64,000 nucleotides of DNA from Clostridiales bacterium (GTDB lineage Bacteria > Bacillota > Clostridia > Saccharofermentanales > Saccharofermentanaceae). Numbering within the stretch: the stretch's first letter is position 1; every line of letters begins with the position of its first letter. Under the pieces are notes generated by a model. It searched no databases and was not told where the DNA came from. It saw only the letters and a program-made list of their open reading frames with translations. Position numbers and translations under genes: made by a program. Of the stretch, positions 43,198 to 52,337 are shown piece by piece. The stretch is from assembly GCA_017550385.1 (NCBI GenBank), contig JAFZPJ010000014.1:1-64000 (forward strand), read 5' to 3'.

Positions 43198-44907
43198 ATG
43201 CTCAAGTTTTTCGGAAGAGGGAACGCCTTCTCTGACCAGCACACCAGTGCTTATTTTGTGGACGGCAATGACCTCATCATCATCGATTGTTCGGTCAGTG
43301 CTTTCCAGAGGCTCAATAACCGCGTACTCTCCAACTACGATCACATCTACGTCCTCGTTACACACACACACGGAGACCACGTAAGCGGCATCGGTCTTTT
43401 TATCGACCTGCTGCATTTTGCATTGGAGAAGCCCGTTACAGTAATCGCTCCGAATGAAGCAGTCAAGACCGATCTTATCTACCTTCTCAAGAACCTGGAA
43501 GGATGCGGCGACGACTGGTATGAGCTCCTGACAGCAGACGAGCTCAAGAAGGACTGGTTCGTGTGCGCTATCCCGACTTTCCATTCTGAAGAACTCGAAG
43601 GCAAGTGCTTCGGATACTACCTTACCATCGACGGCAACAAAGTCGTATACACAGGCGATACCGGCATCTTCGATCCGTTTGAGCAATACATGGAACCCGG
43701 CGTATATCTCTATACCGAGATCAGCGCCAGGAAGACGCCCGTACACCTCAGCTGCAGCGATATGCATGACAGGATCAAGGAACTCGTCGCAAGCGGCGTG
43801 CACGTCTATCTCATGCACATGGATTACGAGGACACGGTCCTTAACCGCATGAAGGACACCGGTGCTTATCCCGCGCCTCTCGATGAAGCGGAGCTTACGC
43901 TCGAGAGCAGCTCGCAGCTGCTGAGCAATATCCTTAATATCTCCGACTGCCTGTACAAGGACATGTGCATGAACGGCAGCCACGACCACAATATGCTCTT
44001 CACTTATCTGACGGAGCTCGGCAAGATGACCGTAGATGCGGACAGGGCAAGCTTCTGGAAGTGGGATAAGCGCAAGGCACAGCTCTGGACCATGTCCGCT
44101 ACCGGCGTCGATAAGATCATCATCCCCGAGAACGCAGGCCTTGTAGGCAAGGCTCTCAGGCTGCAGAAGACGATCATCACTAACGATCCTTATTCGGATC
44201 CCGACTTCAACCGCGACATAGATATCCAGACGGGATATAAGACCAAGTCGGTACTCGTCCTCCCTGTAGCGGATATCAACGGTAAGTTCATAGGAGCTCT
44301 GCAGCTCATCAACAAGAACGACGAGCGAGGCTTCGATCCTGATTCCGATCCCAAGAGACTGTCTCTGGCAGCACTCGTCTGCGGTATCGCATTGGAGTCC
44401 GAGACATTCCTCGAAGACTCGCATCATGACAGGCTTACCGGTCTCAAGAACAGGATGGGATTCTACTTCGACTTCAACGAGAAGTACAAGGATTACCTCA
44501 TCCCCGGCTCCGGCAAGACTATGTCCGTATTCATCTGCGACATCGATAAGTTCAAGCGCGTTAACGATACTTACGGACACAACGCCGGCGACGATGTACT
44601 CCGCTTCACTTCACAGCTCGTCGAGTCCTGCTGCGGAGAGAAGGACGGCGTATACAGATGGGGCGGCGAGGAATTCGTAATGGTAATGCGTGATACCGGC
44701 TTGGAAGGCGCCGTTGCCAAGGCTGAAGAGATCAGGGTCAAGCTCATGAACACGGATATCGAAGCCGACGGCAACACCATCAGGTGCACGCTGAGCTTCG
44801 GATGCTGCCTCTTCGACCCGTCCAAGACGATAGAAGAGAACATCAGCGCCGCAGACGAGCATCTCTACAACGCCAAAGAGACCGGCAGGAACAAGGTCTG
44901 CTATTGA
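43198..44907 (+). CDS. Metallo-beta-lactamase-fold / GAF / GGDEF diguanylate cyclase
   Basis: A 569-residue soluble protein with three domains. Residues about 1-225: metallo-beta-lactamase fold with the metal motif THTHGDH (about 58-64) and the further ligands in PTFHSEEL and YTGDTGIF. Residues about 245-400: GAF sensor (DRASFWKWDKR, LVGKALRLQKTIITND). Residues about 405-569: GGDEF cyclase with RWGGEEF and DIDKFKRVNDTYGHNAGDD; no RxxD inhibitory site is evident. It makes cyclic di-GMP, perhaps under control of a ligand bound by the first two domains. AGGAGG precedes ATG 43198, 3 bases after the CHASE2 gene. The combination is unusual. Confidence 0.9.
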   Translation: MLKFFGRGNAFSDQHTSAYFVDGNDLIIIDCSVSAFQRLNNRVLSNYDHIYVLVTHTHGDHVSGIGLFIDLLHFALEKPVTVIAPNEAVKTDLIYLLKNLEGCGDDWYELLTADELKKDWFVCAIPTFHSEELEGKCFGYYLTIDGNKVVYTGDTGIFDPFEQYMEPGVYLYTEISARKTPVHLSCSDMHDRIKELVASGVHVYLMHMDYEDTVLNRMKDTGAYPAPLDEAELTLESSSQLLSNILNISDCLYKDMCMNGSHDHNMLFTYLTELGKMTVDADRASFWKWDKRKAQLWTMSATGVDKIIIPENAGLVGKALRLQKTIITNDPYSDPDFNRDIDIQTGYKTKSVLVLPVADINGKFIGALQLINKNDERGFDPDSDPKRLSLAALVCGIALESETFLEDSHHDRLTGLKNRMGFYFDFNEKYKDYLIPGSGKTMSVFICDIDKFKRVNDTYGHNAGDDVLRFTSQLVESCCGEKDGVYRWGGEEFVMVMRDTGLEGAVAKAEEIRVKLMNTDIEADGNTIRCTLSFGCCLFDPSKTIEENISAADEHLYNAKETGRNKVCY

Positions 44908-44914
44908 TCAATAA

Positions 44915-44950
44915 ATCCCCCCATGCACTGCATGAGGGGATCTTTCTATC
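44915..44950 (+). terminator. Terminator of the FecR-CHASE2-GGDEF operon
   Basis: ATCCCC pairs with GGGGAT, and CATGCA with TGCATG, across 44915-44941; TCTTTCTAT follows. Confidence 0.75.
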
Positions 44951-44970
44951 CTATTATCTCCGCTTCGCCC

Positions 44971-46998
44971 TTATGAGACGATCTTGTAGTATGCGTTTGA
45001 TGTGACCTTGTAGGTTGCCGCATAGAAGATACCGCACACCAGGGCGCACACACCGGCACTTATCAGCAGCAGCGGCATATTATCGTGCCCGAAAAGCATC
45101 AGCAGCTTATGTACGATAGGCAGCACTGCCGCAAGGTGCATGCAGGCAACTGCGATGGGGATGAAGAAGACCGTCAGCATCTGAGAGTTGATGCTCTTCT
45201 TGATGTTCTCCTTGGTCATTCCTACCTTCTGCATGATATCGAACCTGGACTGGTCTTCCAGACCTTCCGATATCTGCTTGTAGTAGATTATGAGCACGCA
45301 TGAGACGAGGAAGATGATGCTGAGCAGGATGCCCAGGAAGAAGAGTCCTCCGAAGGTCATGACGAAGTCTGCACGCTGCTCTTCCTGACTTGCAACATAA
45401 TTGCTCGTGTGGCTCATGTACTCCATCTCGGTATTGATGTACTTGTTAAGGATGCTTCCGAGTTCCTTCTGTCCTTCGGGATCCAGGTCCGTATCGAACT
45501 GATATCTCCAGTTCCAGGAGATCATGAGATCACCCGCATAATCGACGACATCGGCATAACGGGATGCTACCTCGTCAGCATCGTCTACGATTATGATGAT
45601 CGTAGTGATCACGGTGACCATGTCCGGATCCAAGGTCTGCACCTGATCATCGATCCTGTCTTTGACCTTGAACGACTCGTCGCCTACGCCCAGCACATCC
45701 CCGATGTTAAGACGTCCGGATACTCCAACCAGAGCTTCGTCAGGAGCCAGCGATGCATTCTCGCCGGTAAGCATATTATATGTATCCACATCTATGAATA
45801 CGGCCTGTGCGACGTTGTCATAGTCGATGGTCGTGATGTTCTCCATCGGATTGATCCCGAGATCCACGATACCGTCCTGATAGTATCCGACCAAAGCATA
45901 ATCGTAGTATTCAATGGTATTGGATATCTCGGCGCCGTATTCTTCCGTCTTTGCCTTGAGCCCGGACGTAAGCGCTTCAGCTATCTCCGGATAAGTCTCA
46001 TCGTAGCCGTACCTCATTGCAGATGCATTGAGCTGCCTGGGGTAGTGGTTCTTTATTGTCGCTTCCCTGTTGCTGTAAAGGGCATATGTGGAAGACATCA
46101 TGACGAGCACCATCGTAAGAAGGATGCAGATGGAAGCCAGGCTCGCACCGTTACGCTTCATCCTGTACGCCATTGATGAGACGGATACGAAGTGATTGGT
46201 CTTGTAGTAATAGTTCTTATTCTTCTGAAGGATCCTGCAGAGAAGGACAGAACCCGTGATCAATGTAAGATAAGTTCCGATGATAACAAGGATTACCGCT
46301 ATGAAGAACCATGCAAGTGCCGCGAGGGGCTGCTCTATCTTAAGTGCGATGATGTAGCCTGCTGCGAGCAGAGCAAGTCCAATTATTCCCGCCACCCAAT
46401 TTGCCTTAGGCGGCTTCTCTCCTGCTTTGCCTGCGTGGATCAGATCGATCGCGCTTGAGAATCTGACCTGCCTGAAGGCATTGAGATAGATCAGGAAGAA
46501 GACAAAGCTGTATACTATCACCGTCCAGAGGAGCGACTCACCGTGTATATCAAAAGAATATACGGCTTCGACGCCGATCATCTTGCACAGGCCGAGTTCG
46601 GCAAGCTTGGACAGTGCTACGCCCAGTACAAGACCGCCCGCCATCGAGATGACCCATGTGATCACGGTCTCATAGAAGACTACCTTGCCCAGGTTCTTCC
46701 TGTTCATGCCGAGAACGCTGTAGAGGCCGAATTCCTTGAGCCTTCCCTTGATCAGGGCCGACTGCGTATAGAACAGGAAGATGGTTCCGAATATAGCCAT
46801 GATGTAAGTGCCGAACGCCAGGATTTCCTTGGCTGTCGCAGCTCCCATGAAGTTCGAGAGCATATCCGAGAATCCGAGCGTATGCATGATGTAGAATACT
46901 GCGATCATGAGTATGCAGGTCGCGATGTAAGGCACGTAGAGCTTGCTGTTCTTACGGATGCCGTCTACCGCGATCTTAGGGTACAGAGCGGATCTCAT
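44971..46998 (-). CDS. BceB-type ABC transporter permease (FtsX-like)
   Basis: A 675-residue permease with about ten membrane helices and one large extracellular domain (about residues 315-535) between helices 7 and 8, the hallmark of BceB/VraG permeases. Two FtsX regions lie on either side. These transporters protect the cell from peptide antibiotics such as bacitracin and also act as sensors for a partner histidine kinase. It overlaps the ATPase gene by 4 bases. A BceS-like kinase and response regulator lie just upstream. Confidence 0.9.
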   Translation of the reverse strand: MRSALYPKIAVDGIRKNSKLYVPYIATCILMIAVFYIMHTLGFSDMLSNFMGAATAKEILAFGTYIMAIFGTIFLFYTQSALIKGRLKEFGLYSVLGMNRKNLGKVVFYETVITWVISMAGGLVLGVALSKLAELGLCKMIGVEAVYSFDIHGESLLWTVIVYSFVFFLIYLNAFRQVRFSSAIDLIHAGKAGEKPPKANWVAGIIGLALLAAGYIIALKIEQPLAALAWFFIAVILVIIGTYLTLITGSVLLCRILQKNKNYYYKTNHFVSVSSMAYRMKRNGASLASICILLTMVLVMMSSTYALYSNREATIKNHYPRQLNASAMRYGYDETYPEIAEALTSGLKAKTEEYGAEISNTIEYYDYALVGYYQDGIVDLGINPMENITTIDYDNVAQAVFIDVDTYNMLTGENASLAPDEALVGVSGRLNIGDVLGVGDESFKVKDRIDDQVQTLDPDMVTVITTIIIIVDDADEVASRYADVVDYAGDLMISWNWRYQFDTDLDPEGQKELGSILNKYINTEMEYMSHTSNYVASQEEQRADFVMTFGGLFFLGILLSIIFLVSCVLIIYYKQISEGLEDQSRFDIMQKVGMTKENIKKSINSQMLTVFFIPIAVACMHLAAVLPIVHKLLMLFGHDNMPLLLISAGVCALVCGIFYAATYKVTSNAYYKIVS

Positions 46999-47759
46999 TT
47001 AAGATCACCTCCCTGTGCGAGGAGGTTGAGCGTATCCGAGATCTTCTGATACATCTGCTGGTCCGTGGAATCGCCCTTGTAGATCTGATGGAAGATCGCA
47101 CCGTCTTTGATGAACAGAACGCGCGAGGCGTTGGATGCGGCCTTCGTCGAGTGCGTTACCATCAGGATCGTCTGTCCCATGCGGTTCACTTCTTTGAACA
47201 GGGCGAGGAGCTCATCGGATGACTTCGAATCCAGCGCACCGGTCGGCTCGTCAGCCAGGATGATCTTAGGATCGGTGATAAGCGCGCGTGCGACTGCCGC
47301 TCTCTGCTTCTGGCCTCCGGACACTTCATAAGGATACTTCTTCAGAAGATCCGAGATACCGAGCGTGCCTGATATCTTATCGAGCTTCTCCTTCATCTCG
47401 GGGTGCTTCCTGCCGGCCAGTACGAGCGGAAGGAAGATATTATCTTCCAGCGAGAAAGTATCGAGAAGATTGAAGTCCTGGAAGACATATCCCAGGTTGT
47501 CTCTTCTGAACTTGGCTACGTCCTTGTCCTTGACCTTGGTAAGATCCATTCCGTCTAAGATGACGGTACCTTCCGTTGCCTTATCGAGTGCGGCAAGGAT
47601 ATTAAGGAGCGTCGTCTTACCCGAGCCGGATTCGCCCATGATGGCAACATACTCTCCGCTCTCGACGGTAAAGCTTACGTTCTTAAGCGCTTCGACCGAA
47701 GCTCCTCCGAATCTTGTCTTATATACTTTTTTGATGTTCTTTGCTTCAAGCAGACTCAT
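46995..47759 (-). CDS. BceA-type ABC transporter ATP-binding protein
   Basis: A 254-residue ATPase. Walker A GESGSGKTTL (about 42-51), Q-loop FQDFNLLDTF, signature VSGGQKQRAAVARAL, Walker B IILADEPTGALD, His-switch MVTHSTKAA. It powers the FtsX-like permease. ATG 47759 follows AAAGGAATC; an upstream start at 47792 is less likely. The promoter is probably in the 47760-47875 gap and would be under the adjacent response regulator. Confidence 0.93.
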   Translation of the reverse strand: MSLLEAKNIKKVYKTRFGGASVEALKNVSFTVESGEYVAIMGESGSGKTTLLNILAALDKATEGTVILDGMDLTKVKDKDVAKFRRDNLGYVFQDFNLLDTFSLEDNIFLPLVLAGRKHPEMKEKLDKISGTLGISDLLKKYPYEVSGGQKQRAAVARALITDPKIILADEPTGALDSKSSDELLALFKEVNRMGQTILMVTHSTKAASNASRVLFIKDGAIFHQIYKGDSTDQQMYQKISDTLNLLAQGGDLK

Positions 47760-47875
47760 AACTTTGATTCCTTTCGTGCTTAGGATAGCCAAAGTCTATA
47801 GTTCTTCACTTTTGCATTCCTTAAGATGTCCTTACGCAAATCTAACAAGTCTGTCACAATTGTTCCTTCAGTCTC
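47760..47875 (-). promoter_or_regulatory. Putative response-regulator-controlled promoter of the transporter genes
   Basis: Reading leftwards, TTAAGG, an 18-base spacer and TATAGA form a weak promoter, with TGTGACA and TGTTAGA motifs further upstream. A weak promoter plus an upstream repeat fits activation by the neighbouring BceR-like regulator, but the site is not clear enough to be sure. Confidence 0.3.
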
Positions 47876-48037
47876 TCAATGATATATCTTGCACGGCACG
47901 ATAGCGCCATAGCCGTAATCGCACTCGGCGCCGTTATACACCTTGCACTTAGGACAGAAATACATGAAATTCGCACTGCGCGGGATCTCATACTCTGTAT
48001 CGCAATCTTTACAGACGATCTTCTTATAACGGATCAT
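47876..48037 (-). CDS. 53-residue zinc-ribbon-like protein
   Basis: A short gene between the histidine kinase and the ABC transporter. It starts at ATG 48037, 2 bases after the kinase stop, and ends at 47876. Sequence pattern: IRYKKIVCKDCDTEYEIP, then FCPKCKVYNGAEC, ending IVPCKIYH. The CxxC pairs at about 9-12 and 28-31 with later Cys residues suggest one bound zinc. Its position implies a part in the same antibiotic-sensing module; function unknown. Confidence 0.7.
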   Translation of the reverse strand: MIRYKKIVCKDCDTEYEIPRSANFMYFCPKCKVYNGAECDYGYGAIVPCKIYH

Positions 48038-48039
48038 AA

Positions 48040-48993
48040 TTACTCAACGCCTACCTCGCGTCTGCTCAGATCTATGCTGATCTTCGTCCCTACGCCCGGA
48101 GCGGATCCGGCAGATATCTTATGCCCCAGGTTATCGCAGATCCGCTTGCACAGATAGAGGCCTATACCGCTCGCACGCTTGTCCGCACGGCCGTTGTATC
48201 CTGTATACCCGTTCTCGAAAATCCTCGGCAGGTCCTCACTGCTTATACCTATACCCGTGTCTTCTATGCAAAGCACGCTGCCCTCCGCATAGATCTTAAT
48301 GCCGCCGTTGTTGGTGTATTTGACTGCATTGGACAGGACCTGCTCTATGACAAAAGACAGCCACTTCTCATCGGAGAGGACCTTGATATCGGCAGGTTCA
48401 TAATCCATCGTAAGCTTCTTTGTGATGAAATCCCTGGCAAACTTCCTTATGACAGGCCTTATCACGTCATCGAGGCTTATCTCCCTGATCACATAATCCG
48501 TGCTGTCGGAATCAAGCCTTAAGAACGTAAGTACCATCTCCACATAAGCTTCGATCCTGTTAAGGTCGCTGTCCAGGCGTCTTGACAGGTCAGAATCCTC
48601 AGACTGGATCTGAAGGCGCATGGATGCGATAGGAGTCTTGATCTGGTGTGCCCAGACGGTATAGTACTCGACCATGTTGTTGTAGTCTTCAGAAGCCTTC
48701 TTACGTGAGAACTCCTCTTCTTCCTTGAGCTTGTCTATTATGGTCTGGTAGTCCTTCTCGAGAGGCGAAGATGCCTCGGGGATGTCGCTTCGAAGGAGCC
48801 TGCCGTGCTTCTTCAAGGTATATATGTAATCTATAATTCCCGCTGCCAGCATGACCGCAAAGCTTAAGAACAAAGGATATAACACTGTTACAGCAGGCAT
48901 ATTGAACAGGAAATACGAAGATGCGAAGATACCGTCCACGATAAGCAGAAGGACGATCACTTTGATCCGCGATCTCAGGTAATCCTTCAGCAT
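48040..48993 (-). CDS. BceS-type sensor histidine kinase
   Basis: A 317-residue intramembrane-sensing kinase. Two helices at the N-terminus (about 12-55) have almost no extracellular loop, so the signal must come through the transporter. The phospho-acceptor His is in WAHQIKTPIASM (about 120) and the ATP-binding region has EQVLSNAVKYTNNG, IEDTGIGISSEDL and KRASGIGLYL. It overlaps the response regulator by 7 bases. Confidence 0.92.
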   Translation of the reverse strand: MLKDYLRSRIKVIVLLLIVDGIFASSYFLFNMPAVTVLYPLFLSFAVMLAAGIIDYIYTLKKHGRLLRSDIPEASSPLEKDYQTIIDKLKEEEEFSRKKASEDYNNMVEYYTVWAHQIKTPIASMRLQIQSEDSDLSRRLDSDLNRIEAYVEMVLTFLRLDSDSTDYVIREISLDDVIRPVIRKFARDFITKKLTMDYEPADIKVLSDEKWLSFVIEQVLSNAVKYTNNGGIKIYAEGSVLCIEDTGIGISSEDLPRIFENGYTGYNGRADKRASGIGLYLCKRICDNLGHKISAGSAPGVGTKISIDLSRREVGVE

Positions 48994-49667
48994 TCGTCCT
49001 CCAGAATGTAGCCTACGCCGAACTTGGTCTTGATGAGATCCTTGAGCCCTATGCCTTCAAGAGTCTTGCGCAGTCTTCCCACATTGACGGTAAGAGTATT
49101 CTCGTCGACATAGCAATCGGTCTCCCACAGAGCTTCCATGAGCTTCTCGCGGCTTACGACCTTGTTCTTGTTCTGTGCGAGCGTAAGCAGGATCTTATAC
49201 TCGTTACGGGCAAGATCTATCTCATTCCCGTTATATGAGAGCTTATTGTTATTGGTGTTGAGCACGGCTCCGGCTATGTCTATCGTCGCCTCTGCCTTGG
49301 CAAAATCGTATGTTCGCCTGAGCAGTGCATTGATCTTGGCGATGAGCACGCTCTGGTCGAAAGGTTTCGCGATGAAGTCGTCTGCGCCCATGTTGATGGC
49401 CATGACGAGGTTCATGTTGTCCGTAGCAGAAGAGATGAAGATGATCGGGACGGAGCTTGTCTTCCTTATCTCCCGGCACCAGTGATAGCCGCCCATATAA
49501 GGCAGCGTGATGTCCATGATGATGAGATGAGGTTCGTACTCCGAGACTTCTTCGAGCACCCGTCTGTAATCCGAGACGACTCTGCCCTCCATGCCCCAGT
49601 TGCCGAGGCAGGAAGCGATGCCGTCCGCTATGCCCTTATCGTCTTCTACAATATAGATCTTATACAT
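48987..49667 (-). CDS. BceR-type OmpR-family response regulator
   Basis: A 226-residue regulator: receiver domain with acidic pocket VEDDKG, the phosphorylated Asp in LIIMDITLPYMGG (about 51), Lys in FIAKPFDQ, and a C-terminal winged helix (about 130-226). It should activate the BceAB-type genes downstream. The start ATG 49667 overlaps the stop of the acetyltransferase gene (TAATG). Confidence 0.93.
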   Translation of the reverse strand: MYKIYIVEDDKGIADGIASCLGNWGMEGRVVSDYRRVLEEVSEYEPHLIIMDITLPYMGGYHWCREIRKTSSVPIIFISSATDNMNLVMAINMGADDFIAKPFDQSVLIAKINALLRRTYDFAKAEATIDIAGAVLNTNNNKLSYNGNEIDLARNEYKILLTLAQNKNKVVSREKLMEALWETDCYVDENTLTVNVGRLRKTLEGIGLKDLIKTKFGVGYILEDEC

Positions 49668-50122
49668 TAGTCCTTTACCCTTTTATACAGGCTGACATGA
49701 GAGCCCAAGTCCTTGAACCCGTGCTTGTGGTAGAACTCATATGCCGGCTTATCGTTGTCGGTCTGAAGGAAGATGCCGCAGTAGCCTCTGTCCTTGACCT
49801 CCTGCTCGATCATGGACATGAACCTGCCGCCCAGGCCCTGATGCTGATACCCGGGCGCTACGCACAGTTCTTCTATGTTGTAGTTGGTTCCTTCCCACCA
49901 GTGGCGGATCATGCCGACTGACATGGCGATGAGCCTGCCGTCTGATACGAGCCCGAAGTTAAGCGCGTTGTATGACCCCGAGATCTCCCTGATGTATTCG
50001 CCGAGCTGGACAGGATCGCTCCAGTCGTCGTTCCACGGATCCCCCGCGAAAGCATTCTTGAAGAGCTCTCCCATCTGCGGAAGATAAGACTCATCCAATA
50101 CTACAAAATTCTCGCTGCTCAT
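49667..50122 (-). CDS. GNAT family N-acetyltransferase
   Basis: A 151-residue GNAT protein. Acetyl-CoA loop APGYQHQGLGGRFM and DNDKPAYEFYHKHGF are clear. ATG 50122 with GAGGTG upstream is chosen over GTG 50131. The stop overlaps the response regulator start by one base, so it is the first gene of the Bce-like operon. It could modify an antibiotic or a cell component; that is inference. Confidence 0.85.
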   Translation of the reverse strand: MSSENFVVLDESYLPQMGELFKNAFAGDPWNDDWSDPVQLGEYIREISGSYNALNFGLVSDGRLIAMSVGMIRHWWEGTNYNIEELCVAPGYQHQGLGGRFMSMIEQEVKDRGYCGIFLQTDNDKPAYEFYHKHGFKDLGSHVSLYKRVKD

Positions 50123-50251
50123 GTTGATCACCTCTTATACTGATCGATATTCATTATATAGCATACTAATACTTTATTATCGGTTTGTTTACACCAAGGA
50201 AACTCAGTTCAAAGACTATACGATAGAATAAAAGTATGTAAGGGGGATACT

Positions 50252-51406
50252 ATGGGCAACATGATCAACTTACAGGCTGTATATGTTACCGACCTGGTCG
50301 GAGTGGCGATCCTCATGACCATCCTGGCATCGCGCGGATGGAACCTTCCTGCACGTAAGGAAGAGAGCCGGATCATCGCGACGCTGCTCGTCGTGTCCAT
50401 CTTCAACTGTATCGCAGATATATATGCTTTCGCATGCGATGGTATGGCAGGTCCCCTGTACTATTGGATCCTGATGGTATCCAACACCTTCCTGTACCTG
50501 TATAACCTTATCGTCGGCATCGGCATCATCTACCTCATCATCAGGCACATAGACCGTCAGGCCAAAGGCTGGCACATAATAATCTTCTGGAGCCTTATCA
50601 TCATCGAAGTGTCGCTGCTCATCATCAACTTCTTTACACCGGTAGTATTCGGGATCGATGAGAATAACGCTTACTACAGAGGAACGTATTATCTGCTGTT
50701 CGTCCTGGTCGGCTTCGCCCTTATCCTGTACGGTTACGGCTTTTACATCATCAACAAGCTCAAAAATCCTTCGCTGCGCTACTTCCCTGTCATCGGTTTC
50801 CTTCTGCCGATACTGATAGGCAATACCGTGCAGATGCAGATATACGGCATCTCGCTGCTGCCGATAAGCTTCACGGTAGCGTTTGCCGCTATCACCATCT
50901 CGCTTCAGAACGAATGTATCTACATCGATAAGCTGACAGGCGTATACAACCGTTATGAGCTGGACAAGATCCTCAAGAAACGCGTCTACAGAAAGAACAT
51001 CAAGATTGCGGCGCTGATGCTCGACCTTAACGACTTCAAGGCCATCAACGATAACTTCTCTCACGAGGAAGGCGACGAAGCGCTGGTCGCTTTCGCTACG
51101 ATCCTTGCAGACACGATCCGCTCCGAAGGCGTCGTGGTAAGGTTCGCAGGCGACGAGTTCATCATATTGATGCCCAAGTTCTCTGAGATCAACATCGACG
51201 ATTATTCCGCCCGCATTCAGTCAGAGTTGGATAAATATAACGAAGCGTCAGGCAAGCCCTACAAGCTGTCCGCGGCAATAGGCGGCAAGGTTTTCGATCC
51301 GCACAAGGACAACATGGACAATGTTCTGAAGGACATCGACAAGCTCATGTACACCGCCAAGCGCGAGTATTATATCAAGCACGACAGAAGGCATAACCGC
51401 TCGTAG
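50252..51406 (+). CDS. Seven-helix membrane diguanylate cyclase
   Basis: A 384-residue protein. About seven hydrophobic helices (residues 10-220) form a membrane sensor; the C-terminal 160 residues are a GGDEF domain with the signature FAGDEFIIL and DLNDFKAINDNFSHEEGD. The first Gly is Ala, a change often seen in active enzymes. Makes cyclic di-GMP. AGGGGG precedes ATG 50252. The stop is 1 base from the end of the convergent gene. Confidence 0.88.
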   Translation: MGNMINLQAVYVTDLVGVAILMTILASRGWNLPARKEESRIIATLLVVSIFNCIADIYAFACDGMAGPLYYWILMVSNTFLYLYNLIVGIGIIYLIIRHIDRQAKGWHIIIFWSLIIIEVSLLIINFFTPVVFGIDENNAYYRGTYYLLFVLVGFALILYGYGFYIINKLKNPSLRYFPVIGFLLPILIGNTVQMQIYGISLLPISFTVAFAAITISLQNECIYIDKLTGVYNRYELDKILKKRVYRKNIKIAALMLDLNDFKAINDNFSHEEGDEALVAFATILADTIRSEGVVVRFAGDEFIILMPKFSEINIDDYSARIQSELDKYNEASGKPYKLSAAIGGKVFDPHKDNMDNVLKDIDKLMYTAKREYYIKHDRRHNRS

Positions 51407-51407
51407 C

Positions 51408-52247
51408 TTACCCTGCCTTGTCCACAATCGACATGATGAAATCCGAGCCGTCCTTATCCAGGAGCACAGCATCGCCGCGGTAATACAGGACGACGCCGTC
51501 TTTGGTCTCGGCGTACTGGGTGTCAAAGCAGATAAGATCGTCGGTCGAATAGAAGAAAATATAACCGTCGGTAGCTCCGGTGTAATCTTCACCTTCCGTC
51601 TCGATCTGGTCCAGTAGTTGCCTTGCCTTATCGGAATCGATATTCCATACTTCCACGCCCGGTTCGGCAATATCCAAAAAGACGACGGCATACAGCGGCG
51701 CCTCATCCTCATAGTATGAGGTGACCTTGTCCGCTTCATCCTCCGGGACGTACACACCGTAATACTGCTCGAGCGTCAGCATCTCTATGTCCATCGTGTT
51801 CTCGATGCTGTAGATGAGCAGGTGATCTCCGTCCGGTCTCATTATCGCACCCACAGGCTCCGTCACGTAATTATCATGCGTCACCTGCGGGCTCATATCT
51901 GCGACTTCCACATAGAGTTCGCCATGGTATTCGAACTCTTTCCAGAACTCATCTTCTTCGTCCACATACACAAAGTCATCCTCGGAGAAGTCTGAGATCT
52001 CCGCCTGTTCCGCAAGATTGGCAGACACTTGCATACTGCCCAGTGCCACTATAGGACCAATACCGACGATAAGACCCACCACGGTCAGCAGTATGGCAAA
52101 GACCTTGTGTACAACATACACTTTCTTCTTAAGAGCTCTGCGGATGATCCAGATGATATCGAGTATCGCGCCGACAAAAAGGATCGTAAATCCGATACCG
52201 ATCAAGATGAAGAACATCGCAGCAATAAACATTCCTGCAAAAGCCAT
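51408..52247 (-). CDS. Membrane protein with extracellular domain, unknown function
   Basis: A 279-residue protein with two N-terminal helices (about 5-32 and 43-68) and an acidic domain of about 200 residues that would face outside. No family recognised. Single gene reading towards the diguanylate cyclase gene with no gap between the ends. Confidence 0.7.
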   Translation of the reverse strand: MAFAGMFIAAMFFILIGIGFTILFVGAILDIIWIIRRALKKKVYVVHKVFAILLTVVGLIVGIGPIVALGSMQVSANLAEQAEISDFSEDDFVYVDEEDEFWKEFEYHGELYVEVADMSPQVTHDNYVTEPVGAIMRPDGDHLLIYSIENTMDIEMLTLEQYYGVYVPEDEADKVTSYYEDEAPLYAVVFLDIAEPGVEVWNIDSDKARQLLDQIETEGEDYTGATDGYIFFYSTDDLICFDTQYAETKDGVVLYYRGDAVLLDKDGSDFIMSIVDKAG

Positions 52248-52337
52248 ATACTATTCCCCCTATTCACGTCAATTATACAACATCTGCCGCAAAGCGGTAT
52301 AATACGGTATCAACTTATATGGGGATAGGTGAATGAG

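Noticed and set aside
43000..44580. 526-codon open frame on the minus strand over the MBL-GAF-GGDEF gene
   Set aside because: Antisense shadow; no recognisable domain and spans two real genes.
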